From Chromobotia macracanthus (lineage: Eukaryota; Chordata; Actinopteri; Cypriniformes; Botiidae), in assembly GCA_036877525.1 (NCBI GenBank), contig JAZGTH010000072.1, positions 4,682,001 through 4,746,000 on the forward strand: 64,000 nt of DNA, given 5' to 3'. The position numbers and the translations under genes were made by a program. Below the pieces are notes generated by a model that saw only the letters and a list, made by a program, of their open reading frames with translations, did no database searches and was not told the origin of the DNA. Of this stretch, positions 38,544-48,457 are shown piece after piece. Each line of letters begins with the position of its first letter. Positions within the stretch are counted from its first letter, which is position 1.

Positions 38544-40815
38544 TTCACTTAAAATGAGACTTTTATCAGATGAAAATTTTGATTTAAAACGCACAGACAT
38601 TGTTACGTTTTCTTTAGTGTTTTTTGTGAGTCATTTGAGAAAATAAAATCTATTATTCAATCAATCTGTAAGAGCCAGCAGGGAGAAAAAAACTGTGCCA
38701 AGCCGTTCGAGATATTACAGGAACTCATTTTAAGAGATGCAATAAAGGGATGTAATTATCCTGTCTTATATCATGAAAAACATAATGCCTGCTGCTTTTC
38801 CAGGTAGGCTGACATTAACTTTGAAAAGCGCTGCCAATAAGTCTTCAGCGCTCTGCACTTTCTCAACTTTGGTAAAAACAAATAAAAAGCAAAGCAAGTA
38901 GGCATGAGAGACAGAAGATGAAAAATAATATAAAGGATCTTCAGAAACAATTAATTCAACACAAGCTTAAAGGTCAATAGGACTTCATTGTATTTGCATT
39001 TATAGATTTTTCAGCACACGCCGTCCACATACGTGACATATGCTGATACACGTCTGATGAGTGATAATTATATGCATTATTGCTTAATGAGCTGTATGTG
39101 TTAAATCACATAATGAGAGGCGTGAATATGATTTAAATCAGGACAGCAACAGTAAAAGAGTAAACAGGCACTTCTTAAGAAAAGTTTTGAGAATGATATT
39201 CGAGAGTTATCTTTAAAACAGGAAGTCACAGAATACATGTGCTAACAGATCATTTACATGCGAGACAAAATCAGATTCTACATGTTAGTCTTACAGTCTG
39301 ATCGGAGCAGTTGTGGAGCATAATATGTTATGAAGTGTGCTAGACTTTATGCTAGCAGTGCTGTTGCCGAAGCTAATCAGTAGCTCATGTCTGAAAGAAC
39401 TTCATTCTCTAGAGAGCACTGACGTAACCCCGTTATATTTAACAATGTTTCTACATAATCAAACTGGAATATTTACTCTTAGGAATGAGCAAATAATTTT
39501 ACCAAAGTGATGATTTTCATTTACTTCCTTCATTTCATCATCATATCCTGCTTTTAATATTGCACAACCGGACATAGTTAATGAACCAAAATAACCAGTG
39601 CTTTCCCCCTCTCTTACTGGTAATGTGTATTTATTTGTCAGGCTTTGTAAATTATTAATTGCTCTATTGAGGTTCTGCTTTGAAGTTCTGCAAGTTAACC
39701 TAATGTTGCATAGTCATGCTAGTCACAGAACTTTATACATATGCTAGCACCATGTAACAGAACATCAACAAATGATGTTAGACATTAACGGTAGCAATCC
39801 ATTAGTTCAACTTGCCCTTCATGACATGATTAAAATTATTTGTTACGTGGCTCTCTCGAGTTCTTGTTTCTGATTGGTCAATTAAAGCATTCTACTATTT
39901 TTACGCACTGGTCGTTAAACTGTAAAACCGACCGTTGCCAAGGCAACCAGTTTCCTTCTGTGTTACTTTCACTCTGCAGCCTCCATCTTATGATTTTGTA
40001 AAATAATCTCAAGTCAATATTTTCTGCTCATTTATTTATTTATTTGCTAACAGCCATGTAAAGAGTGGAATAATGTACAGTCAACCAGTCATTACTGGAA
40101 AATAAACCTCTTTAGGGTGAGCCAAGACCTCATTGGCAGGTTTATTTTGCGCTAATGACCTACTCAACCGTACGTTATCCATTATGTATTTTGTACCACA
40201 AGTCCCACAATTCTTGCAGACCAATAGATCTTCAAGTAAAAGGCTGTGTTATGTAGTTTCAGAGCACTTATATCCTGGTGTTTTCAGGTGGCTGCTTCCA
40301 TCGCTTTATTTGTGGAGCGTAGGGTGATATCAGTTGATATGAAAAGCTTTTATCTTTTATTATTTTGTTACGACACTGTGCTGTTGGCTGTGAATGGGGA
40401 GGATTATTGTGTCCACAGACTATATGAAACTGGAAGCAGATCACAGATGTACCTGTGAGACTTTATGTGCTTTCTTCAAGTGAACACTTGAGTCTTTCCT
40501 CTTGTGTATGCTTCTGCCCAGTAATCACTTTTACAAATTGCATTGACTGAGTACATGAGATTTGCGCCTTCTCAGTCAAGTCGAAAGCTCAGAGCAGCAG
40601 AAGTAATCCCTGTTTGTGAGGGAGGAAATTAGCTTTTTGGAGCACCTGCCGCAGCCTTTAGGTTTAAATGCTTCTCAGGAGACTGACCTTGATGTAGAGG
40701 ACAGATTGTTTAGATGTTAATGTAAAAGTGGTCTTAACTTTCTCATCAGATTGCTTTGCATATCAGTGCATCAACACAGACACACACACGTTTATTTATC
40801 TGTTCATTAGATATA
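38544..40815. other. non-coding stretch
   Basis: AT-rich, no gene or clear repeat seen. Two overlapping 64-70 codon frames at 40133-40458 are taken as chance. Confidence 0.5.
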
Positions 40816-40817
40816 TG

Positions 40818-40990
40818 AGAACATTCCATAGACTTCTATTGTTTTAATACACAGCTAGTTATAAACAATATAACCCAACCCACACTCTACTAACAGAAAA
40901 CTAACAGAAACACTAACAGAAAACTTCCTGCATTTTTATCATTTAATTTTTATAGTTTCTTTTTTAATGAGGAAATCCCCAAAGGCAGGT
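40818..40990 (+). mobile_element. dispersed repeat (ACATTCCATAGACTTCTATTG...), copy 1
   Basis: CATTCCATAGACTTCTATTG, then TTTTAATACACAGCTAGTT and ATAAACAATATAACC, matches the reverse complement of the copy at 59525-59655 almost base for base. Further on, TTCCTGCATTTTTATC and TGAGGAAATCCCC match the known layout of a very common fish element that ends in ATGGGGAC-type sequence. Confidence 0.7.
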
Positions 40991-41019
40991 TTTGCTCAGA
41001 TTTGTTAGGTTTTGCTGAC

Positions 41020-41196
41020 TTTTGGGTACGTAGTTGTTTCTTAACACTTGGTAATGCACAATGAACTAACAAACAGACAGCGAAGAATTGCATTTGCATT
41101 AACATGAACAAAGATTATTAAATGCTGTAAAAAAATATTGCTAACTTTCAGTTAAATATAGTCAATGAATAGAATCTTGTAAAGTGTTACTTTTTT
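41020..41196. mobile_element. dispersed repeat, copy 2 of the 30.8 kb element
   Basis: GGTAATGCACAATGAACTAACAAAC, TTAACATGAACAAAGATTATTAAATGC and the end CTTGTAAAGTGTTAC correspond to the element at 30825-31112. The left end is missing. Confidence 0.6.
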
Positions 41197-42103
41197 CTTA
41201 AAGAAAATTTTGTTTTACTCTGAAATATCAGGTTTCTCTTTTACCGATCACATCGTCACTCGCGACACATCTGATGGCGTGAACTTAGCGCTGCACTCCG
41301 TTATAAAAAATATTAGAAGCTATATATTATTTTCTCAGCTCTCCCATCACGTTCTGTAAACCCGCAGAGTGCGGAGGTGTTTCTTCAAGAGACGACAGCA
41401 GAAATGAGATGAGAGATGCAATTAAGAGTGTTTGTGTTCACAAGCTGTTTCAAAGCGTAATCTCTAAATAATGTGGACACTGTTCTGTTATAGCTCACGC
41501 CACACAAACTGACATCTCTCAGATTAATCATTAGATGTACTGGTAGTTGACAGTAAAATTTATTAAAATACTCTGTCAATTTGAAATTGAAATACACAGT
41601 CTGATGTGTGTGTCTGTGTTTTATATCTTTTTTTAATCAGTGTGAGTTTTTAAATAGGCCAAAAATGTCTCCCTAACAACCAGAGTTTAAATATAAGGGG
41701 TGTTAACTTAAGAAATGTAAGTGCAGAAAAGTGCCTCATGCAGTTGGGCAGTTTAAACTAATTATTTTACATGTGGAATATGAGTAAAGTAACTGTCTGA
41801 GACATTAATACATTGTCTAAGGCAAAAAAACAGGGTAGAGTGTAGGGTTACTGATCCCTGTGCCAGTGCTGCTGAGGAATAGCTCCATAAGGTGGAAGGT
41901 GGTGTTGAGTGTACGGAGAGGGCAAAAGGAAGGACAGAGCAGGGTGCCCTCACAGCCATATGGGCCCGGTCAACACCGGACCCGACCTGCGGCCGTCCTC
42001 AGGACGAATGGCCAGCCAAAGAGAAGAACCATCTGTGCCCAATGCCCTCTGTGCCGCAGGGTCACCATCTCAAGCTGAGTGTACGGAAACGCCAAGACTC
42101 ACT

Positions 42104-42162
<59 letters not shown>

Positions 42163-43135
42163 CGTCATTGTGGCATCGACAGACGTCCAACAGAACTTTA
42201 AGTCCTTGAAATGGAATAGATGCGAACAGGAAGTGATGTCGTAATCAGATCCCTGTGTAGATAATCACCATATATGGGTGTAGCTTCCTCTAGGCTTGTA
42301 CACAAAAGCATCAAAGTCACCCATAACAGGTTCATTCTAAAATCGCCCTGTTTGCTTTCACAGATGGTGTGATGGCGAGCCATCCCATGGGCCTCGTATT
42401 GTGCTCCATCAATGCTGTTTTGAACAAGCGTTGTCCTACGAAAGGTCTCTGGGATGAAGCCACTAAGCAAAGTCTGCAAAATCAAAAACTGCTTTACATG
42501 CTGCTTGCGAGCAGACAGGTCTGCAAAGGTGTCACAGAGGAAGGGCAGGAGACGTCTAGAAACCAGAGAAAATAAAATGACATGACTCAACTGAAACGTG
42601 TATAACAGCATAAACAGTCTGCAGCGTCTGTTTGATGAAATGTAAATGTGACGTTCAAAACATCGTCTATATAGCTACCACTGAAAATTACACACACAGG
42701 AGATTCTCGCTGAAATGAAACAAACAGATTTATGTAAAAGTAATGCAAAAACAGCTGTATTATCAAATGTCTTTAGAACTTTTATCATTTTAACTAAAGC
42801 TGTCAATTTTAACATTGATTTGTATTCTGTATTCTAAAAAATGAACACATTGTTTCGGCATTATAAAAAATCATTTTTATTTAATACCTGATAAAAAGTA
42901 TTAATTAGTGTACCTTGGTTTTTGTACATTTCATTATGAAGCTTAAAGCACTGTACGTGTATTTTTACATGTTCAGACATGATCTTCAAAGTTCAAGTAC
43001 TGTTAAACAATAATGTCATGTCTCCACTTAGAGGCTTTTCACAGCAAACGTTAATATGAATGAATAATTGATCGATTGGGTTAATTATTATTTAATTGAT
43101 TGAAAAACCTACTTAACAGATGCCGCATGCTGCAA
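41197..43135. other. non-coding or unexplained stretch
   Basis: Holds the TC microsatellite listed next. The GC-richer part at 41860-42100 and the segment at 42200-42611 (137-codon minus frame, 68-codon plus frame) have no recognised domain. They could be parts of one decayed mobile element split by the microsatellite. Confidence 0.4.
42107..42159. repeat. (TC)n microsatellite
   Basis: About 26 uninterrupted TC units, the longest perfect microsatellite in the window. The Leu/Ser repeat reading frames across it are artefacts. Confidence 0.97.
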
Positions 43136-43139
43136 TAAA

Positions 43140-43450
43140 AGACCGGATGAACCCAGACGTGACCTCAGACTGAGGGCTTATTCAAAGATGGAGGCAGAGA
43201 TCTAAGAGAGTTTGAGAGGAGAGATCCCAGAATGCTCTTATTAAATCTGCCTGTGGCAAGCACACAAAGAAGAATAGAAGCAAGCAAAAGTCTTTTTGTC
43301 ATCAGATAGATTGCAAACTAATTGGGTCCCAGGCGGTTCTGAAGATGTCTGATAATAGCTGCCGTTCGGGTGAGACCCAGCGGTCGGATCTAAATATAAC
43401 GCCGGCTCCTCCTCACACAGCTACACAATTACAATACAAACAGTTCGTCA
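43140..43450. promoter_or_regulatory. candidate conserved non-coding element
   Basis: Repeat-free, mixed composition (CTTATTCAAAGATGGAGG, CTTTTTGTCATCAGATAG, CAAACTAATTGGG, AAATATAACGCCGG). TCF/LEF-like CAAAGATG and homeobox words are present. Inferred only. Confidence 0.25.
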
Positions 43451-44822
43451 AGCGCCCATCATGCTTCGATGAGGCCAATGGCAAACAATCCAGCCGACAT
43501 GCATATTCCCTCAACTCAAACTTTTACCCACATCAGATTTGTAGAAACCTCAGCTGTAATCTCAAAGTGAAACAATCTCAAAATAAATTATTATGATGAA
43601 GCAACCGGATACGTTCTGTATTCGTAGCTTCGTTCGCTTATAAACGTGGGTGTTGTTCTTCACTGTGAAAATGCGCACCGCGCAGTTTTATCCGACACCC
43701 CCACCCCCCAAAAAACGAATAAAAGGCTTGTGTTTTTTATTCAGGAGACAGAAATTATTTTTTGATTAGGGCTTTTTGCATAGACAGGTCGGAGACAGCG
43801 TCTGGTGTTCTGTCGGGAATGAACGATCCAAATGAAAGAATGAGATTAGAAGCTAATAAATATGGAAATATTCCAGCCTCCCACTCTCATCTGACTTTAT
43901 CTAGGTATGTAATTCAGTTTGATAGTAATGCTGACTCGTGATATTGTCCAGCACATTCAGAAAATAAACCGATGAGGCCAGTCGAGGAGGGTTAAATAGA
44001 CAGTGCATGTTTTTAATGCTGCATTTATTGCATGCAGCTTCGTTTTTGTCATCAGAGTTTGATTCAACCATCACACCAGGTCCTGAGACATAAGATTTTC
44101 AAGCACACACACACACACACACATATATCTATATTTACAGTGTATGTAGTTATATACATGTTTTATGTGTACGTATGTGTGCGTGTGTATGTACTATGTA
44201 CTGTGTGTGCATATAAATATATACAGAAAAGACCTAAAAACAGAAAAAATTGTGCGACTAGTGTATTAGAAGTGACAGATCACTGAGTTTCTCGCTGAGC
44301 TCAATAGTCAGGACAAACAGGGCGAACGAAGAGGTCAAATTTTTATCTGCCACACAGCTCGGCTGGATCCAGAGGCTTAAACTGTGATATTTATCCTAGA
44401 GGTCTGCAGGGAAGAGAAGAAAGTGTGTGTAATTTCACGGTGTCTTCAGGGAAAATTTGAGTCCTGCCGGGTGACAGGCTGATAAATAGCGCTGAAGAAG
44501 AAAACAGTGCTCTCCCAAAACTGAAAATAAGCTTTCTGTGCACATGAATCCTGAGGACAATTTTCGTGAGTGCTGTCTGTTTCTTTTGTCTTCTGCCTGG
44601 CCCCTGCATGAATATAGACTGTGGAGTCTATTCCCAATCCTATATAGACCTGATTTCCAGCGTAGAAGACTTTCTCCTGCTGCTATTTTAAGTTTATGGG
44701 TCGAGATGCCTCTCTTCCTGAATTTTTTTTTGTATTGCATTATGACATCATAGCCACTGGCGTGTTGGCACGCTCTGTGTGAATCTGTCATATAGGAATA
44801 TAATAAAGTCAGAAGACCTCAG
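43451..44822. other. non-coding stretch left of the lectin array
   Basis: No lectin-domain exon lies here on the minus strand, which matters because it would be the place for the missing 3' half of L1. The 118-codon minus frame at 44435-44791 has none of the lectin cysteine or WIGL motifs. Confidence 0.5.
44103..44222. repeat. CA/TA/GT alternating purine-pyrimidine tract
   Basis: (CA)10 passes into ATATAT and then into GTGTGCGTGTGTATG, so the two ends are roughly complementary and could form Z-DNA or a foldback. Confidence 0.7.
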
Positions 44823-45851
44823 CTAATCTAAAGTATTTCTGAAGAGAAGATGTGGAACCTTCTGTTCATGAACAAAATGTACACATAACACATAACATAG
44901 CTGGTCTCTCTCTTCTTTAAGGTTGGTATTGTTGGTTAGTAGCTGGTTTTTCTCTTCTGTGAGGTTGGTATTGTTGGTTAGTAGCTGGTCTCTCTCTTCT
45001 GTGAGATTAATAGTCTTAGATAGTAGCTGGTCTCTCTCTCCTGTGAGGTTGGTATTGTTGGTTAGTAGCTGGTCTCTCTCTTCTGTGAGGTTGGTATTGT
45101 TGGTTAGTAGCTGGTCTCTCTCTTCTGTGAGGTTGGTATTGTTGGTTAGTAGCCGGTCTCTCTCTTCTGTGAGGTTGGTATTGTTGGTTAGTAGCTGGTC
45201 TCTCTCTTCTGTGAGGTTGTGATTGTTTGTATTGATCAGGACACACAGCACTATGACTGCAGTCAGTAGAAGAACACACAGCAGAACCAAACACACTGTA
45301 ACTGCTCTGTAGCTTCTGATCTTCACACACTCACTTCCTGTAGATGACAGATATGTAGATTAACATTCTTTAGATACATTTGTGGTGCTTGAATGTTTGT
45401 GAATCCTTTGGTATTATCACTATTTCTGCAGAAATATGACGTAAACGTGATCAGATTTTCAGATCCTGAAAGTACACAAAAAGGTCTGCACACCGACTGA
45501 AGGAGTTTTAGCTCATTCTTCAGTACAGATCAGCTTCATCTCTAGGATGTTGATGGGGTTTCTCACATCAACTGCTTACTTTACATTTTGAAAAGGATTT
45601 GAACAAAACTTTAATTTTATTACAATTGAGAATTTTAAAGGGTTTACAAACTTTTAAGCAACGCTATATAACTGAAAGTGTTGGTGTGTGTTTATCATCA
45701 TGAATTGAGTCTCTTTACCTTTATGTTGAGATGTTTGGTTTCTCTTGGGATCTGGTTTCTCTTGGGTTCCTCTCATAGTATCTACATCGGCATAGATATT
45801 TATCTCCTCATCATCTTCTCTGTCAATCACCTGCATCCCAGCAATGTTCAT
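44823..45851 (-). pseudogene. L1: lectin-like receptor lacking its lectin domain
   Basis: Truncated copy of the L2/L3 genes. Exon 1 (45851..45719) encodes a 44-residue cytoplasmic tail with EINIYADVD. Exon 2 (45337..44823) encodes SECVKIRSYR, a type II membrane segment (about residues 56-79), and a stalk of about eight 14-residue repeats (85-191). Phases join correctly (AAAG|GTAAAG donor, CTACAG acceptor). After the last repeat, homology to L2 stops at about 44898 and the frame runs through 24 unrelated residues (tail begins CYVLCVHF) to a stop. None of the three lectin-domain exons is present further left, so a tandem-duplication breakpoint removed them. If expressed, it would be a 215-residue membrane stalk without a ligand head. 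It could alternatively splice to exons outside the window, but nothing here suggests that. Confidence 0.75.
44898..45218 (-). repeat. 42-bp coding minisatellite, stalk of L1 (about 8 units)
   Basis: Units read NLTEERDQLLTNNT with variants (RDRLL, NLTGERDQLLSKTI, NLTEEKNQLL, NLKEERDQL). Leucine recurs every seven residues, as in a parallel coiled coil. The unit length is a multiple of three, so other frames also stay open here and give spurious proteins. Confidence 0.95.
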
Positions 45852-46799
45852 ATTGGCAAGAAATATCAGCCTGTTGGAGTTAAAATCATTAGACGTTGTT
45901 CTTGTGTGGTTCTGTTGAGATGTCCTGCACTGCTTTGAGAAGTTCCACCTTTGACTCTTTACATATAGAAGATACAGTAACATTGTGGTCAATATCATGT
46001 GATTTCCTGTTGACTGATAAAAACACTTTTTTCTGATCAGTGATGAATAAATACTTCCTTACATAGTCATTTTTATTGAACAGAATCAAGTAACCAATCA
46101 GAGACAGTCAAGAGGAGTTGTAAGGAATAACACAGTTGTGAACCCTGTAAAGCTTTCACCCTGTTAAAATCACTGTAACACGACTACAGTCTGTTTTGTA
46201 AATATTATCATCTTATATTTACCAGTTCTGTAGTTTTAATATAGGTGATGTTTTTGTCTAAACTAGTGCACATTGTTTTACTTTATAAATGACTTCTTTC
46301 CTGTGTAGTCTGCTAGCTTATTGACACCTTTGTATCACGTGAACACAACACGGAACTGCAGCTTTGACTTTAAATGTGAAAGTGTGAAGCCACCGATCAA
46401 GTGACCTTTAAATGATAGATATGTAGAGATGTTTATTATGAACTTGCATTTTAAACGTGTTCTCAGTTTACTTGTGATAAAACAACATTATTTTATCTCT
46501 GATGGATAGTAATTGTTATTTTATGTAGTGTGTGTAAATGTACATGCGTGTTTCAGGGCTCCAGCTGCTGACAGATGAATGAATATAGAGTGTAACAGGC
46601 CCCATCTGATATCACACGACAATGTAAATGAAGCTAGTAGGATGATCCAAACAACATAACAGAACAAGAAGTCTGTAAAGTGAAAACAATATTTGATTTA
46701 CTGTAAATGAAAGCACTTCAGGAGTTTCGAGGCCGTCATCTGATTGGTTGAATTCTACAGGATTTCCGGGAGACGTGTGTGTGTAGCGTTCTTTAACAG

Positions 46800-46868
46800 T
46801 TCACCTGGAAACAAGCCCCAAACACACTGTAGCTGCTCTGTAGCTTCTGTTCCTCACACACTCACTTC
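46800..46868 (-). pseudogene. relic membrane exon of a second lectin gene type (unit A)
   Basis: After an AG acceptor the frame reads SECVRNRSYRAATVCLGLV, homologous to the start of exon 2 of L1-L3 (SECVKIRSYRAVTVCLVLL). Homology then ends at TTTCCAGGTGAAC before most of the membrane segment, and a stop follows. It lies between the relic first exon (47137..47000) and L1, in the same order as a normal gene, so it is the remains of a separate upstream lectin gene. An identical relic lies in unit B at 51030..50962. Confidence 0.7.
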
Positions 46869-46999
46869 CTCATGACAAACAGCATTACATTTTACTCTTT
46901 GGCAAGTTTTCTTCTCCATTAAACATGCACAATCTCAGATAGTCTGAACTGTTTGTTTGTTTGATGTTGATATTTTAACACAGAAATGAATGTGATTAC

Positions 47000-47137
47000 C
47001 TGAACTCTGCAGAGGTTGTTGTGGGTTTGTTTTTGTCGTGAAGTCATGATCTCTGACAGACTCTGTGCTCTCATCTCCGGCCTCTCGATCATTCCCTCAG
47101 ACTCAGTCCTGATCATGTTGTTAAGAATCTCAGACAT
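47000..47137 (-). pseudogene. relic first exon of a second lectin gene type (unit A)
   Basis: ATG followed by SEILNNMIRTESEGM, ending at a good CAG|GTAATC donor. Compared with the matching exon at 54381..54225 it lacks 19 bp between two ATGA direct repeats. The loss removes the VDIYES tyrosine motif and shifts the frame, so the exon now ends in phase 0. The lectin exons downstream need phase 1, and a phase-0 join to exon 1 of L1 soon hits a stop. Function as a 5' leader exon is possible but would carry an upstream reading frame. Confidence 0.65.
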
Positions 47138-47680
47138 TTCTGGTCTTTAACAACTGCTCAACTCTTCTAATAGTGAATGTTCTTCCTGTTTCTGCTGGCA
47201 GTGAAGTCTTTGCTTTTAATTCTATTAAATTATTTAATTCTAATTTTAACACAAGTGTGAGAGAAACAGCAGAACTGATCTGAGATCAACGTGTTAAGTT
47301 GACAATCATCTGACCCTTAAATACAAGGTGGGGATTTATGATTACATTGTCCTGAATAATCATTGAACTTTAGCACAGCAGGACTAGAGATATTACTATT
47401 CAGATCGTTGTGCTAATGTTCAGAGTTTTTCTATGTAATTGTTTGATGTCCGGCTGTTCCTTGATTCTGCTTTAAACTAGTGTGATCGAAGCATGTAAAG
47501 TCTGATCACATGATCTCCAGTGCAGAAATCATTTAAGCTCTTTATACAAGCTAACAGGTTGTGCATATCCACAGATCATAAAACAATATATTAATTTCTC
47601 ATTGTATATTTAGAACTGAAGTCACTTGTTCCACTTTATTACTGTATAATGTGGGTGTAAAAATTAAATCAAAAGTTGTT

Positions 47681-47698
47681 GAAAGTGAAAATGAAACT
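47681..47698. promoter_or_regulatory. ISRE/IRF-type motif (unit A)
   Basis: GAAAGTGAAAATGAAACT contains three GAAA cores with the 2-nt spacing of interferon-stimulated response elements. It lies about 550 bp upstream (minus strand) of the relic first exon and about 1.8 kb upstream of L1. It is conserved in unit B at 51825-51842. Confidence 0.55.
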
Positions 47699-47699
47699 T

Positions 47700-48240
47700 A
47701 AATTTATACATCAGTTGTCCTCCAAATGCTTTCTTGGACACCGCTGTAATTTTTCGAGCTCGTCCCTTGCGGGATATTAAAGGCAGTGAAGGATACGTCT
47801 GCGGTAGTGAAGGTATCAGGAACAGGAAGTGATGTAAACATTGGATTCGGATGTGCCTTCCTGCATTTCAATGCGACCTTCGGAGGCAGCATTTTACAGT
47901 TTTCAGACGCAGCCACAGTTAGTGTTTGGGATACACAACTATATTTGTGGGTTGTGTCCCCCCACTATTGAGTTCCCCACGGTCTGAACCTTTTTCTACG
48001 GTGTGTAATAAAAGTTGTGAAAAAATGTCCTAATAAGACTACCTGTATTTTGGTGCTGCAAACGTATAGATAACCAGTCTCATGTAGTCTGCCTCAGTGC
48101 GTGTCAATTTCAAAATAAATGAGGTGCCAGTCAACTCGAAGAAGGCGGGGTTAAAGCCGAGCGGTGGCCAATCAGATCAAAGAAGGCAGGAGTGAGTTAC
48201 TGTTCAAAGAAAACGAGCGTGAGTTTCACTGTAACAGAAC
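47700..48240. other. spacer of duplicated unit A
   Basis: Nearly identical to 51844-52384. Both copies keep a 70-codon minus frame (47704-47916) and an identical 61-codon plus frame (47786-47971) with no recognised domain. A CpG-richer core (CGAGCTCGTCCC..., GCGACCTTCGGAGG) suggests an old mobile-element fragment or promoter. A CCAAT-like GGCCAATCAGATC lies near 48167. Confidence 0.5.
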
Positions 48241-48457
48241 TGTGTGTGAAGTGCTTTAATCACTCTGAAACAGGAGTGACATCTGTATTCTGCTGCTGTG
48301 TAATGTAACCTGTGTGTGTGTGTTTTACATTATAAACACTGTCAGTAAAGTTTAGCAAGACAACACATTTGAGGCACACACAACTGTAACATTTTAATAA
48401 TAAAAATGATTGACAAAATGTAAATGGTAAAAGAATAAACAAAAACTGAATGTCTCG
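48241..48457 (-). terminator. 3'UTR and poly(A) region of L2
   Basis: Follows the TAA stop of L2. On the minus strand it holds an ATTAAA variant poly(A) signal at 48260..48255 and another near 48395. The same block follows L3 at 52601..52385. Confidence 0.5.

Noticed and set aside
42081..42244. Leu/Ser repeat proteins across the TC tract
   Set aside because: Pure translation of a (TC)n microsatellite.
44435..44791. 118-codon minus frame as the missing 3' part of L1
   Set aside because: None of the lectin hallmarks (GWIYYQS, WIGL, ENC, WICE) and no acceptor in phase 1.
44923..45330. Long plus-strand and second minus-strand frames over the L1 stalk (repeats VLLVSSWSLSSVRL and QPHRRERPATNQQY)
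   Set aside because: Shadows of the 42-bp in-frame minisatellite. A unit divisible by three keeps several frames open. Only the NLTEERDQLL frame joins correctly spliced exons. The same applies at 49317-49640 and 53332-53571.
45654..46089. Minus frames that extend exon 1 upstream (RLIFLANMNIAG) and the KNDYVRKYLFITDQKK frame
   Set aside because: The CCAACAG acceptor directly precedes exon 1 and the first ATG after it is used. The upstream frames are intron sequence and are interrupted differently in the three units.
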